A stretch of DNA of 64,000 nucleotides from Marinobacter sp. F3R08 (lineage in GTDB: Bacteria > Pseudomonadota > Gammaproteobacteria > Pseudomonadales > Oleiphilaceae). The stretch's first letter is position 1, and every line of letters begins with the position of its first letter. This document shows positions 24,947 to 34,557 of this stretch, piece after piece. The DNA lies in the NCBI RefSeq assembly GCF_018860425.1, contig NZ_JAHKPI010000020.1, forward strand, positions 248,001 to 312,000. Direction: 5' to 3'. Below the pieces are notes generated by a model. That model searched no databases and had not been told where the DNA came from. It saw only the letters and a program-made list of their open reading frames with translations. A program made the position numbers and the translations under genes.

Positions 24947-25957
24947 ATGCAGTTGCAACACGTACCAACGATCGACCTAGCCCCTTATTTCGAAGGCACC
25001 CCTGAAGGCAAGGCCCAGGTGGCGAAGGAGGTCGACAGGGCCTGTAAGGATATTGGCTTCCTGGTCATCACCAACCATGGAATTCCCAGCGAACTGGTGG
25101 ATCGCGTCTATTCACTGAGCCGCAAGTTTTTCAACCAGCCCATGGCCGAAAAGCGGAAAGTGGATCGTCCCAGCCCTGATATGGTGCGCGGTTATAGTGC
25201 CATTGCCGAAGAAAGCCTGTCCTATTCGATGGAAGAAGCAGCGCCGGGAGACCTGAAAGAATCCTTTTCCATCGGGCCCACAGACGTGCCGGACGACGAA
25301 TACCACCGGGGCGCTGCCGCAGGTCCTCACTTTGCGCCGAATGTGTGGCCGGAAACCGTTGAAGGCTTCAGAGAAGCCTACTCAGACTATTTCGATGCCA
25401 TGAGCGACCTGGCCCGTTCGCTGATGCGTATTTTCGCCCTCTCCCTCAAGCTGGACGAGCACTTCTTCGACGACAAGATCGACAAAGAAATCAGCATGCT
25501 GCGCACCCTCAGCTACCCCAACATGGGGACAAACATTGAAGCTGGCCAGATGCGTGCAGGAGCCCACACCGACTATGGCAGCCTGACCATTGTCAAACCC
25601 GACAACTCACCGGGCGGTTTGCAGGTATGCAACCAGAACGGGGAGTGGGTCAGCGTGCCCTATGTGGAAGGCAGTTTCGCGGTCAATATTGGCGACCTCA
25701 TGATGCGATGGACCAATGACCAGTGGATCTCGACCCTCCACCGTGTTGTCAATCCGCCGCTGGACGTCGAGACCGCCGAGCCGCGCCAGTCCATTGTCTT
25801 TTTCCACCAGCCAAACTACGACGCCATGATCGAATGTCTGCCCAGTTGTCTGGACGAAGCTGGCAAAGGCAAATACCCGGCTGTCAGCTCCGGTGACCAC
25901 CTGAAATCCAAATTCGTCAAACAGACCACCTTTGGTGGCACCCAGGAGGTAGCTTGA
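24947..25957 (+). CDS. 2-oxoglutarate/Fe(II) dioxygenase, isopenicillin-N-synthase-like (2OG-3)
   Basis: 336 residues. Iron ligands His207-x-Asp209 and His265; 2OG-binding Arg280-x-Ser282 in RQS. A somewhat longer loop at about 85-130 (ESLSYSMEEAAPGDLKESFSIGP) distinguishes it from 2OG-1 and 2OG-2. It is the first gene of an operon with a VOC protein, a BMP-type nucleoside/nucleobase importer, a YdfG-like SDR and a cysteine hydrolase, and it lies beside rut and rutR. This context makes a nucleobase substrate likely; oxidation of thymine or another 5-substituted pyrimidine is one testable guess. Confidence 0.92.
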   Translation: MQLQHVPTIDLAPYFEGTPEGKAQVAKEVDRACKDIGFLVITNHGIPSELVDRVYSLSRKFFNQPMAEKRKVDRPSPDMVRGYSAIAEESLSYSMEEAAPGDLKESFSIGPTDVPDDEYHRGAAAGPHFAPNVWPETVEGFREAYSDYFDAMSDLARSLMRIFALSLKLDEHFFDDKIDKEISMLRTLSYPNMGTNIEAGQMRAGAHTDYGSLTIVKPDNSPGGLQVCNQNGEWVSVPYVEGSFAVNIGDLMMRWTNDQWISTLHRVVNPPLDVETAEPRQSIVFFHQPNYDAMIECLPSCLDEAGKGKYPAVSSGDHLKSKFVKQTTFGGTQEVA

Positions 25958-25958
25958 T

Positions 25959-26345
25959 ATGGGGACGCTCTCTTACGTCAATGTTTTCGCCAAAGATATA
26001 GAAGCTCTCAGTGTTTTCTACCGGGATCTGTTCGGGTTCAAGGAAATCCCGGAGATCCGCTCACCCATCTTCCGCGGCCTGGACACAGGGCGTTCCTGCA
26101 TCGGTTTCAATGCGCTGGATGCCTACGAACTGCTCAAGCTCGACGATTACTCGGACACAAAAGGCTGCAAGTTCCTGCTGAACATTGATGTGGACAGCAA
26201 GGAAGAGGTGGACGAGTACGTTCCCAAAGCTCTCGCCTCTGGTGCAACGCTCATCAAAGAGCCCTACACCACCTATTACAACTGGTACCAGTCTGTACTG
26301 CTGGACCCGGAAGGTAACGTTTTCCGAATCAATCACATGATGTAG
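25959..26345 (+). CDS. VOC-family (glyoxalase/dioxygenase fold) protein
   Basis: 128 residues, one VOC module: two beta-alpha-beta-beta-beta repeats, starting LSYVNVFAKDIEALSVFYRDLFGFKE and ending WYQSVLLDPEGNVFRINH. The C-terminal DPEGN-x-F-x-I strand with its neighbouring acidic residue is typical of metal-binding VOC enzymes, but the His expected in the first strand is replaced (YVNVF), so a metal site is not assured. It starts two bases after the 2OG-3 stop. It could be an isomerase, lyase or binding protein acting on the 2OG-3 product. Function not recognised. Confidence 0.8.
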   Translation: MGTLSYVNVFAKDIEALSVFYRDLFGFKEIPEIRSPIFRGLDTGRSCIGFNALDAYELLKLDDYSDTKGCKFLLNIDVDSKEEVDEYVPKALASGATLIKEPYTTYYNWYQSVLLDPEGNVFRINHMM

Positions 26346-26377
26346 AACCGTTTCTCCCAACCAAAGGAAGTACCAAC

Positions 26378-27466
26378 ATGAAAAAACTCATATTCAGTGC
26401 CTGCTTTGCACTGGCCGGTTTCCTGGGCCTGTTGAACACCGCTCACGCCGAGGGCTTCACTCTCAAGAGTGACCCGAAGATCGCCATGCTCTATATCTCT
26501 CCGACCAATGACGGCGGCTGGACCCAGGCTTTTGATGAAGCCCGTCAGCGCCTGGAAGATGAGATGGATATCAAGATTCAGTACGTGGAAAGCGTTCCTG
26601 AATCTGCCTCGGCCATCCGGCCGGCCGTCGAGCGTTTTATCAAGCGCGGCGCCAACATCATCATCGGTACGGCTTTCGGATACTCCGATACGTTCAAATC
26701 ACTGTCTGAAGACTATCCGGACGTGGCCTTCCTGAACGGTTCTGGCACCACCAACGGCCCCAACCTGCTGTCTTACTACGGCCGTACCTACGAGAGTCAG
26801 TACCTTTGTGGCATGGCAGCCGGCGCAGCGTCTGAATCCGGCAAGCTCGGCTTCGTCGCCGCCAACCCGTTCGGTGTTGTGAACTGGACTATCAATGCCT
26901 ACGCCATGGGTGCCCGTGAAATGAACCCGGATGCAACCGTTACCGTGGTCTATACCGGCGCCTGGAATGACCCCACCAAAGAGCGCTCCGCAACCAAGGC
27001 CCTGATCGATCAGGGTGCCGATGTCATCGGCCAGCACGTAGACACCCCGACACCGCAACTGGTTGCCCAGGAAAATGGCGTCTACGGCACAGGTCACCAT
27101 CGTGATTTCCGCGAGTTCGCACCGAAGGCTACGGTTTGTTCGTCAGTCTGGGTCTGGGATCGCTTCCTGAAGAACGAACTGGAAAAAATCATCGCCGGTA
27201 ACTGGGTACCAGCCCCTCATGGTGCGCTGCTGTCCATGAAAGAAGGCGGCACCGACATCGCCTGCTGTGGGCCGAACGTTGATGAGGAAGAAGAAGCCAA
27301 GATCATGGCCGCCCGCGAGAAGCTGATGAATGGCGAGCTGGAGATCTATGCCGGCCCGCTGACTGATCAGAACGGCACCGTTCGCGCGGCAGAAGGCGAA
27401 GTCGTATCCGATGGCGCCCTGTGGCAGATGGACTGGTTTGTTGACGGAGTGATTACGCAGCAATGA
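26378..27466 (+). CDS. BMP/PnrA-family nucleoside or nucleobase binding protein
   Basis: 362 residues. A signal peptide (about 1-24, cleavage near AHA-EG) without a lipobox precedes the BMP (PnrA-like) type-1 periplasmic-binding fold: IAMLYISPTNDGGWTQAFDEAR, KRGANIIIGTAFGYSD, and GAWNDPTKERSATKALIDQGADV. The family binds purine and pyrimidine nucleosides and, in some proteobacteria, bases. It feeds the ATPase and two permeases encoded next (ATGA overlap with the ATPase). Paralog of the protein at 38171-39232. Confidence 0.9.
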   Translation: MKKLIFSACFALAGFLGLLNTAHAEGFTLKSDPKIAMLYISPTNDGGWTQAFDEARQRLEDEMDIKIQYVESVPESASAIRPAVERFIKRGANIIIGTAFGYSDTFKSLSEDYPDVAFLNGSGTTNGPNLLSYYGRTYESQYLCGMAAGAASESGKLGFVAANPFGVVNWTINAYAMGAREMNPDATVTVVYTGAWNDPTKERSATKALIDQGADVIGQHVDTPTPQLVAQENGVYGTGHHRDFREFAPKATVCSSVWVWDRFLKNELEKIIAGNWVPAPHGALLSMKEGGTDIACCGPNVDEEEEAKIMAAREKLMNGELEIYAGPLTDQNGTVRAAEGEVVSDGALWQMDWFVDGVITQQ

Positions 27467-28983
27467 GTAAACAGAACGCGATCCAGCTGAGCAGCGTCAG
27501 CAAGACCTTCGACGGTTTCAAGGCCCTGTCCGACGCTGATTTCACCGCCAGGTGGGGCGAAGTTCACGCCCTGCTCGGCGAAAACGGAGCCGGAAAGTCG
27601 TCCCTGATGAACATCGTGGCCGGCCTCTATGGCCCGGAAGGCGGATCGCTGTTCATCGATGACAACCCGGTAAAACTCAAAGGCCCGAAAGAAGCCGCCA
27701 AGCTCGGCATCGGAATGGTTCACCAGCACTTCAAGCTGGTGACCCCCTTCACCGTTGCCGAGAATATCCTGCTGAACCTGAGCCATATCCAGACCAGCGG
27801 GCTTTACCGGGAACGCCTGCGCCGGGTGTCTGACGACATCCGTGCCATGGCCGAGCGAATTGGATTCGGGATTGATCCCGACGCCCGTATTGATCAACTT
27901 TCCATCGCAGAACAACAACGCGTGGAAATTCTGAAAGTACTGCTGGCCGGCGCCAAGATTCTGATTCTGGATGAGCCGACCGCCGTGCTTACCGAAGAAG
28001 AAGCCGAAAACCTGCTCACCACTGTGCGCGGCTTCGCCCGGGAGGGCGCTGCGGTCATCCTTGTAACCCACAAGATGAACGACGTTCTGCGCTATGCCGA
28101 TCAGGTCACCATCATGCGCTCGGGCCGGACCATTAAAAGCCTGAAGCCGGATTCGGTTTCCGTAGATGAACTGGTGAAGCTGACCGTCGGCGAATCAGCA
28201 CCGGAGCAGACGGCTCCTGTGGAGCAACGGACGCCCGGTGAACCTTATCTGAACGTCAAAGGTCTCACCAGCACCGGTGGCCACCGGGCCCTGAATGGCC
28301 TGAACCTGACCCTGAACAAGGGAGAAATTTACGGTATCGCCGGCGTCGGCGGTAACGGACAAAGCGAACTGGCCAACGCCCTGATGGGCATTCCAGAGGG
28401 TGTCGAAGGCACCATGGAGTTGATTGGCGAAGGCGATCTGGCGGACTTCGATGCGGCCCGGCGCCGCGCTATCGGCGTCGCCGCCATCCCTGCAGACCGT
28501 TATGGTTCTGCCCTTGCCGGCCCGCTCTCTATCGCCGACAACTTTGCCCTGGGCGACATCCATTCCGGTCGATACGGCCCGTTCTGGTATCTGAAAACCG
28601 GAGCCATCGAAGCTGACGCGGCGGAAGCCGTTCGACAGTTCGATGTCCAGGGTGTTCGCTCGCTGAAACAGAAATCGGCACTGCTCTCCGGGGGCAACGC
28701 ACAAAAGCTGGTCATCGCCCGGGAGTTCAGTCATCCCCCCAAGCTCGTCCTGGCCCACAGTCCCAGCCGGGGCCTCGACGTCAAAGCGACCGAAGCTGTC
28801 AGGGAGCGCTTGCGTGCGGCCCGGGATAGTGGCGCAGCGGTTCTCCTGATCAGTGAGGATCTGGACGAAGTCATGGCCATGGCGGACCGGATCGGCGTCA
28901 TGTCCGCCGGACGTATCGTGACCGAGTTTTCACAGCCTGCCGATCGTCAGGCCATTGGCCAAGCAATGGTGAACCATGTCTGA
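27463..28983 (+). CDS. Nucleoside/nucleobase ABC importer ATPase (double NBD)
   Basis: 506 residues with two fused ABC domains, as in BMP-linked (NupA/YufO-type) and sugar importers. First NBD: Walker A LLGENGAGKSS, a signature-like LSIAEQQRVEI, Walker B ILILDEPTAVLT. Second NBD: degenerate Walker A AGVGGNGQSE and canonical LSGGNAQKLV, with SPSRGLD in place of Walker B. One functional ATP site per monomer is usual for this family. ATGA overlap with the binding-protein gene; eight-base overlap with the permease gene. Confidence 0.93.
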   Translation: MSKQNAIQLSSVSKTFDGFKALSDADFTARWGEVHALLGENGAGKSSLMNIVAGLYGPEGGSLFIDDNPVKLKGPKEAAKLGIGMVHQHFKLVTPFTVAENILLNLSHIQTSGLYRERLRRVSDDIRAMAERIGFGIDPDARIDQLSIAEQQRVEILKVLLAGAKILILDEPTAVLTEEEAENLLTTVRGFAREGAAVILVTHKMNDVLRYADQVTIMRSGRTIKSLKPDSVSVDELVKLTVGESAPEQTAPVEQRTPGEPYLNVKGLTSTGGHRALNGLNLTLNKGEIYGIAGVGGNGQSELANALMGIPEGVEGTMELIGEGDLADFDAARRRAIGVAAIPADRYGSALAGPLSIADNFALGDIHSGRYGPFWYLKTGAIEADAAEAVRQFDVQGVRSLKQKSALLSGGNAQKLVIAREFSHPPKLVLAHSPSRGLDVKATEAVRERLRAARDSGAAVLLISEDLDEVMAMADRIGVMSAGRIVTEFSQPADRQAIGQAMVNHV

Positions 28984-30067
28984 TTTTGCATTACAACGAC
29001 CGCTCACAAAGCGCAGATACACCCTGGAAGTCCGCCAGCAGATGGCCTGGCACTGGCAGGCACTGATTCTGGCCGGGTCCATGATCCTGGGCCTGCTGAT
29101 TTCCGGCACCATCCTCGTGGTCGCGGGGGTTCCGGCTGGCGAGCTGCTGAACGAGTTTGTGATCCTCACTCTGTTTGATAGTCAGAGCCTGACCTCCGTG
29201 CTCTTCCAGGCCTCACCGCTGATCATGGTGGGCCTGGCCGGCTGCCTGGCGTTCCGGGCCAAGTTCTGGAACCTTGGTCTGGAAGGCCAGATGATCTTCG
29301 GAGCGATCGGCGCCACAGCCATCACCATGTGGGATATCGGTGCCCCGAGTATGCGCCTGCCACTGATGATTGCTGCCGCCATGGCCTGCGGCCTGTTGTG
29401 GGCAGTTGCCCCGGTGCTTCTAAGGCTCAAACTGCAGGTTAATGAAATTGTCTCGACCCTGATGCTCAATTACATTGCGATCAACGTATTGCTGCACCTG
29501 ATGTACGGAGCCTGGAAAGACCCCAAGGACGCGTTCCCCTACTCCCCCAAGTATGAAAGCTTCGAGCTTCTGCCGGAGTTGGGAAATGGCCTCAGCCTGT
29601 CAATTCCCATCGCCATTGGCATAGCGCTGCTCGTACTCTGGTTCGTTAACATCTCCCGCGCCGGTCTCTATCTGCGGTTCGTGGACAAGAGCCCGAAAGT
29701 CGCCAGTGCCGTTGGGGTTCCTGTTGCCAAAACCATCCTGATGGCAGTGCTCTTTTCCGGAGCCCTGGCGGGACTGGCTGGCCTTATGGTCGCTGCGGGC
29801 CAGGAAGGACGCCTCACCCACTCCTTTTATGTGGGCTATGGCTTTTCCGGGATTCTGATCGCGTTTCTGGCCCGGAACAATCCCATTGCCGCCACCTGCG
29901 CCGCGTTGCTGATTGCCACCCTGTTCGTCGCTGGCAGAAGCCTTCAGGTGTTCTACCAGATCCCGTTTGCCATGGTGCAACTGATCCAGGCCGTACTGGT
30001 GATTTGCGTCGCTTCCTCAGATTTCTTTATTCGTCATCGTATTCGCCGCGTACAGGGGGGGGACTGA
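28976..30067 (+). CDS. Nucleoside/nucleobase ABC importer permease (YufP type)
   Basis: 363 residues, about ten hydrophobic segments of the BPD_transp_2 family. Typical motifs are FRAKFWNLGLEGQMIFGAIGA and LQVNEIVSTLMLNYIA (about 90-115 and 155-175). The N-terminal cytoplasmic extension of about 25 residues is common to this subfamily. It pairs with the shorter permease encoded three bases downstream to form the heterodimeric channel. Confidence 0.93.
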   Translation: MSDFALQRPLTKRRYTLEVRQQMAWHWQALILAGSMILGLLISGTILVVAGVPAGELLNEFVILTLFDSQSLTSVLFQASPLIMVGLAGCLAFRAKFWNLGLEGQMIFGAIGATAITMWDIGAPSMRLPLMIAAAMACGLLWAVAPVLLRLKLQVNEIVSTLMLNYIAINVLLHLMYGAWKDPKDAFPYSPKYESFELLPELGNGLSLSIPIAIGIALLVLWFVNISRAGLYLRFVDKSPKVASAVGVPVAKTILMAVLFSGALAGLAGLMVAAGQEGRLTHSFYVGYGFSGILIAFLARNNPIAATCAALLIATLFVAGRSLQVFYQIPFAMVQLIQAVLVICVASSDFFIRHRIRRVQGGD

Positions 30068-30069
30068 TC

Positions 30070-31825
<1,756 letters not shown>

Positions 31826-31827
31826 AC

Positions 31828-32469
31828 ATGCCGAAACTCAGATACGCCTGGCCGGTCGTCACCGGTCGTACCGCCCTGATTGTGGTGGACATGCAGCGAG
31901 TTTTCTGTGAGCCCGACGGAGATCTTTACGTTCCATCGACAACAGCAATCACGCCACGAATTCAGCAACTGGCCGACGTTTGCCGGAAGAACGGCGTCCC
32001 CGTTGTCTATCTGCGTCACATCGTTCGCGGTGACGGCAGTGACACCGGGCGCATGAGCGATATGTATCCGGATGTCGACGAGGTTTTGGCGCGTGACAAC
32101 CCCATGGTTGAGATTATCGAGCAGCTTGCGCCACTGACCGGAGATGTGGTGGTGGACAAGCTCTTCTACAGCGGCTTTCACGGAACCGATCTGGACACCA
32201 TTCTACGTTCCCGGGATGTGGATACCCTGATCGTTTGTGGCACCGTCACCAATGTTTGCTGTGACACCACCATACGCGACGCCGTTCACCGGGAATACAA
32301 GGTTATCGCGCTGAGCGATGCCAGCGCCGCCATGCCCTATCCCGATCTTGGCTGGGGGGCCGTTACTGCAGACGAGGTTCAGAAGGTCGCGCTGACCACC
32401 TTTGCCTACGAGTTCGGTGAGGTGACAAGCACGGATGATATTGTGCAGAGGCTGCAGAGCCGGGAGTAA
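31828..32469 (+). CDS. Isochorismatase-like cysteine hydrolase (RutB/ureido-amidase type)
   Basis: 213 residues. Catalytic Asp in VVDMQRVF, Lys in VVDKLFYSGF and Cys in VTNVCCDTTIRD form the cysteine-hydrolase triad. It resembles N-carbamoylsarcosine and ureidoacrylate amidohydrolases but is shorter than RutB, so the exact amide is unknown. It starts two bases after the SDR stop and is the last gene of the 2OG-3 operon. Likely role: hydrolysis of a ureido or carbamoyl product of ring opening, releasing ammonia. Confidence 0.88.
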   Translation: MPKLRYAWPVVTGRTALIVVDMQRVFCEPDGDLYVPSTTAITPRIQQLADVCRKNGVPVVYLRHIVRGDGSDTGRMSDMYPDVDEVLARDNPMVEIIEQLAPLTGDVVVDKLFYSGFHGTDLDTILRSRDVDTLIVCGTVTNVCCDTTIRDAVHREYKVIALSDASAAMPYPDLGWGAVTADEVQKVALTTFAYEFGEVTSTDDIVQRLQSRE

Positions 32470-32477
32470 CTCCCGGC
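32459..32477. terminator. Stem-loop over the stop codon between convergent genes
   Basis: GCCGGGAG, loop TAA, CTCCCGGC: a perfect eight-base-pair GC-rich stem whose loop is the stop codon of the cysteine hydrolase. No U-run follows. It separates this operon from the convergent formamidase gene. Confidence 0.5.
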
Positions 32478-32500
32478 CCGTCAGGTCATCAAATCAGAAG

Positions 32501-33502
32501 CTACTCCTGACCGGACTCATACTTGCGCTCGGGAGGGGCGAAACCAAAGTCCCGGCCGTCCACCACTTTGACATCACCGTCCCATGGCAAACGGTATTCG
32601 CCCCTCACCATGTCCTGCATGAAGGTGTACGGGCAATCTCCGGCACCACCCTTTACCGCCACATACCCACGATGGCCGAGCTGGTAAATGTTGTTCTCGA
32701 CACCCCAGTGAATACGGGCTTCGTCCACCAGATCTGGCCGCACTTCCGCGGTAATGATTTCGTCGGCAAAGCCACTTCCTTCCACCATAGGCACGCCATC
32801 GAAGTTGACCACCATGCCCTCACCCATGGAGTTGAAGGTACCATCTGTACCGGCCAGACAGACGTTGGCAGTGACCATAAGATTGCAGAACGCGTTCGCC
32901 TGGTTAGTGATCTTCCAGGCATGACGGATGGGTGGCGTGTATCCTGCGGTCCGCAGCATGATGTTCGCCCCTTTGTAGGCGCACTCGCGCGCCACTTCCG
33001 GGAACATACCATCGTGGCAGATAGCCAGTGACAGACGGCTGCCATTGGGTCCATCGCAGACCGGGATTCCCAGGTTGCCCGGTTCCCACGGTTCCACCGG
33101 CACCCAGGGATGAAGCTTGCGATAGAACAGCTGCACCTCGCCGGTGTTATCGATAATGACACCGGTGTTGTAGGGGTTCCCTCCGGGATTGCTCTCCATA
33201 ATGGAGAAACAGCCCCAGATGTCATGCTCTCGGCAGGCTTCCCGGAAAGCATCCATCTCCGGGCCGTCACGATCACACATGATGGCGGGGTCAATGTTCA
33301 TCGAAAGACCATGCAGGCAGTATTCGGGGAATACCACCAGATCCATCACCGGAGACTGCCGACGGGCTTTCCCCACCAGCTCACATACCCGGCGGGTCTG
33401 GGCTGCCAGTTGTTCCGGGGTGGCCACATCTGGCAATTGCAGCTGCACCAGCCCGATCACCACCCCGTTCGGGGACTTGTTCAAACCACCAAATCCGCTC
33501 AT
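32501..33502 (-). CDS. amiF: Formamidase (AmiF-type nitrilase-superfamily amidase)
   Basis: 333 residues from the ATG at 33502 (AGAGGA six bases upstream). Nitrilase catalytic triad: Glu in VVFPEYCLHG, Lys in FYRKLHPW, Cys in AICHDGMFPE. GCFSIMESNPGGNPYNTGVII, EPWEPGNLG and WGVENNIYQLGHRGYVA match AmiF formamidases closely, so the likely reaction is formamide to formate and ammonia. Downstream of gntR by 39 bases in the same direction. It fits a nitrogen-scavenging locus, but the source of formamide is not evident; it could arise from oxidised purine or imidazole rings. Confidence 0.9.
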   Translation of the reverse strand: MSGFGGLNKSPNGVVIGLVQLQLPDVATPEQLAAQTRRVCELVGKARRQSPVMDLVVFPEYCLHGLSMNIDPAIMCDRDGPEMDAFREACREHDIWGCFSIMESNPGGNPYNTGVIIDNTGEVQLFYRKLHPWVPVEPWEPGNLGIPVCDGPNGSRLSLAICHDGMFPEVARECAYKGANIMLRTAGYTPPIRHAWKITNQANAFCNLMVTANVCLAGTDGTFNSMGEGMVVNFDGVPMVEGSGFADEIITAEVRPDLVDEARIHWGVENNIYQLGHRGYVAVKGGAGDCPYTFMQDMVRGEYRLPWDGDVKVVDGRDFGFAPPERKYESGQE

Positions 33503-33541
33503 TACGCTTCCTCTCACATGATGTTTAGATGATGTCGGAAG

Positions 33542-34276
33542 CTAATGAGCAGGAAGCGTGCCAGGCGTTGCAGAGGCCGTACCGGCATCGGTCCCCAAGC
33601 CCCGCTCACGCCGGCGCATTTGCAGTTGGGCCAGGGTCACTTCCCGGCTCTTCGCCTGGCTTTCGTGGATATGGGCCCGCAACATTACGGTTGCGCCTTC
33701 CAGATCATTGGCCAGGATACGTTGGCAGATCTCATGGTGCTCCCGGTAGGTCTGCATGACACTGTCCTGGTCCGGCAGGCCCAGACGACGCACAATCCGA
33801 ATATGATTGTTAACGTCTCGCAGGTATTGCACCAGAATCGGGTTGCCACAGAGCTCGGCCAGCCTTATATGGAACAGTTCCTCGGCGTCCTTGAACTCTT
33901 CGGAGCCAGACATGCCATAGCGGGCCTGCTGGGGATCCCAATCCTCCGCCAGCTGCGCCACCTCCCGATAGGGAATACGCTGCCCCATCAAAGCAATACC
34001 TTCCAATTCCAGACCAACCCGGACATCGTAGTACTCCGCCAGCTCAAATACGTCGAGCTGGCGGATATAACAGCCGTGCTTGGGACGGATCGTAAGGTAG
34101 CCTTCCACCGCCAGGCGCTGCAACGCTTCCCGAACCGGAGTTCGGCTCACTCCGAAGTGCTGGGCCAGCTCGGTTTCAGTAACCCGGCTACCAGGATATA
34201 GCTCCAGATTCATGATGCTCTGACGCAGAGTCTGGTAGATGCTGCCTGTGGTTCCTTTCCTGAATGATTCACTCAC
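33542..34276 (-). CDS. GntR/FCD-family transcriptional regulator
   Basis: 244 residues from the GTG at 34276, with AAGGAAAG five bases upstream; the ATG at 34303 would add nine residues. N-terminal winged helix (about 10-70) with VTETELAQHFGVSRTPVREALQRL, then an all-helical FCD domain with the metal-binding acidic/His pattern (DVRVGLELEG, ELFHIRLAE, YREHHEICQ, RAHIHESQ). Divergent from the second BMP-type importer operon; a TTGTATACAA palindrome, typical of GntR operators, lies between. It probably represses that operon and responds to an acidic or ureido ligand (inference). Confidence 0.9.
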   Translation of the reverse strand: MSESFRKGTTGSIYQTLRQSIMNLELYPGSRVTETELAQHFGVSRTPVREALQRLAVEGYLTIRPKHGCYIRQLDVFELAEYYDVRVGLELEGIALMGQRIPYREVAQLAEDWDPQQARYGMSGSEEFKDAEELFHIRLAELCGNPILVQYLRDVNNHIRIVRRLGLPDQDSVMQTYREHHEICQRILANDLEGATVMLRAHIHESQAKSREVTLAQLQMRRRERGLGTDAGTASATPGTLPAH

Positions 34277-34476
34277 GATTCTTTCCTTGTCATCTCGTTG
34301 CATACATCTTATCCAAGTCCCATTGAATTTCAATCACTATGGCACACCACCGAGAACCCAGGATCGCACCAAAATAATGCATTACCATCAATCAACGCAC
34401 CATCGTGTCGCCATCAACTTTCTGTTTTCTTGTACTTTTCCAACACGCGACAGGAATATGAGTGTCTTCCTTGCCA

Positions 34477-34518
34477 GAACCATGCACCTCTTCGTCAACG
34501 TGGCATGAACCATGCACC
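34477..34518. repeat. Direct repeat GAACCATGCACC, 30 bases apart
   Basis: Two identical 12-base copies (34477-34488 and 34507-34518) in the promoter of the second BMP-type importer. The second copy overlaps the sigma-54 -12 element. The TGCACC part resembles a half of an NtrC site, which would fit an activator array, but 30-base spacing and orientation make this uncertain. Confidence 0.6.
34501..34515 (+). promoter_or_regulatory. Sigma-54 promoter of the second BMP-type importer operon
   Basis: TGGCATG-N4-ATGC followed by A. Correct GG/GC spacing; one mismatch in each block. The ATPase start codon is 43 bases downstream, so the leader is short. Confidence 0.65.
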
Positions 34519-34519
34519 C

Positions 34520-34529
34520 TTGTATACAA
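34520..34529. promoter_or_regulatory. GntR-type operator
   Basis: Perfect palindrome TTGTATACAA placed five bases after the sigma-54 -12 element, over the expected transcription start. Sites of this TGTATACA type are common for FCD-class GntR regulators, and a gene for one lies 244 bases away in divergent orientation. Confidence 0.7.
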
Positions 34530-34557
34530 CAAAGATTTGTAGCCAAGGCACGGTTCC

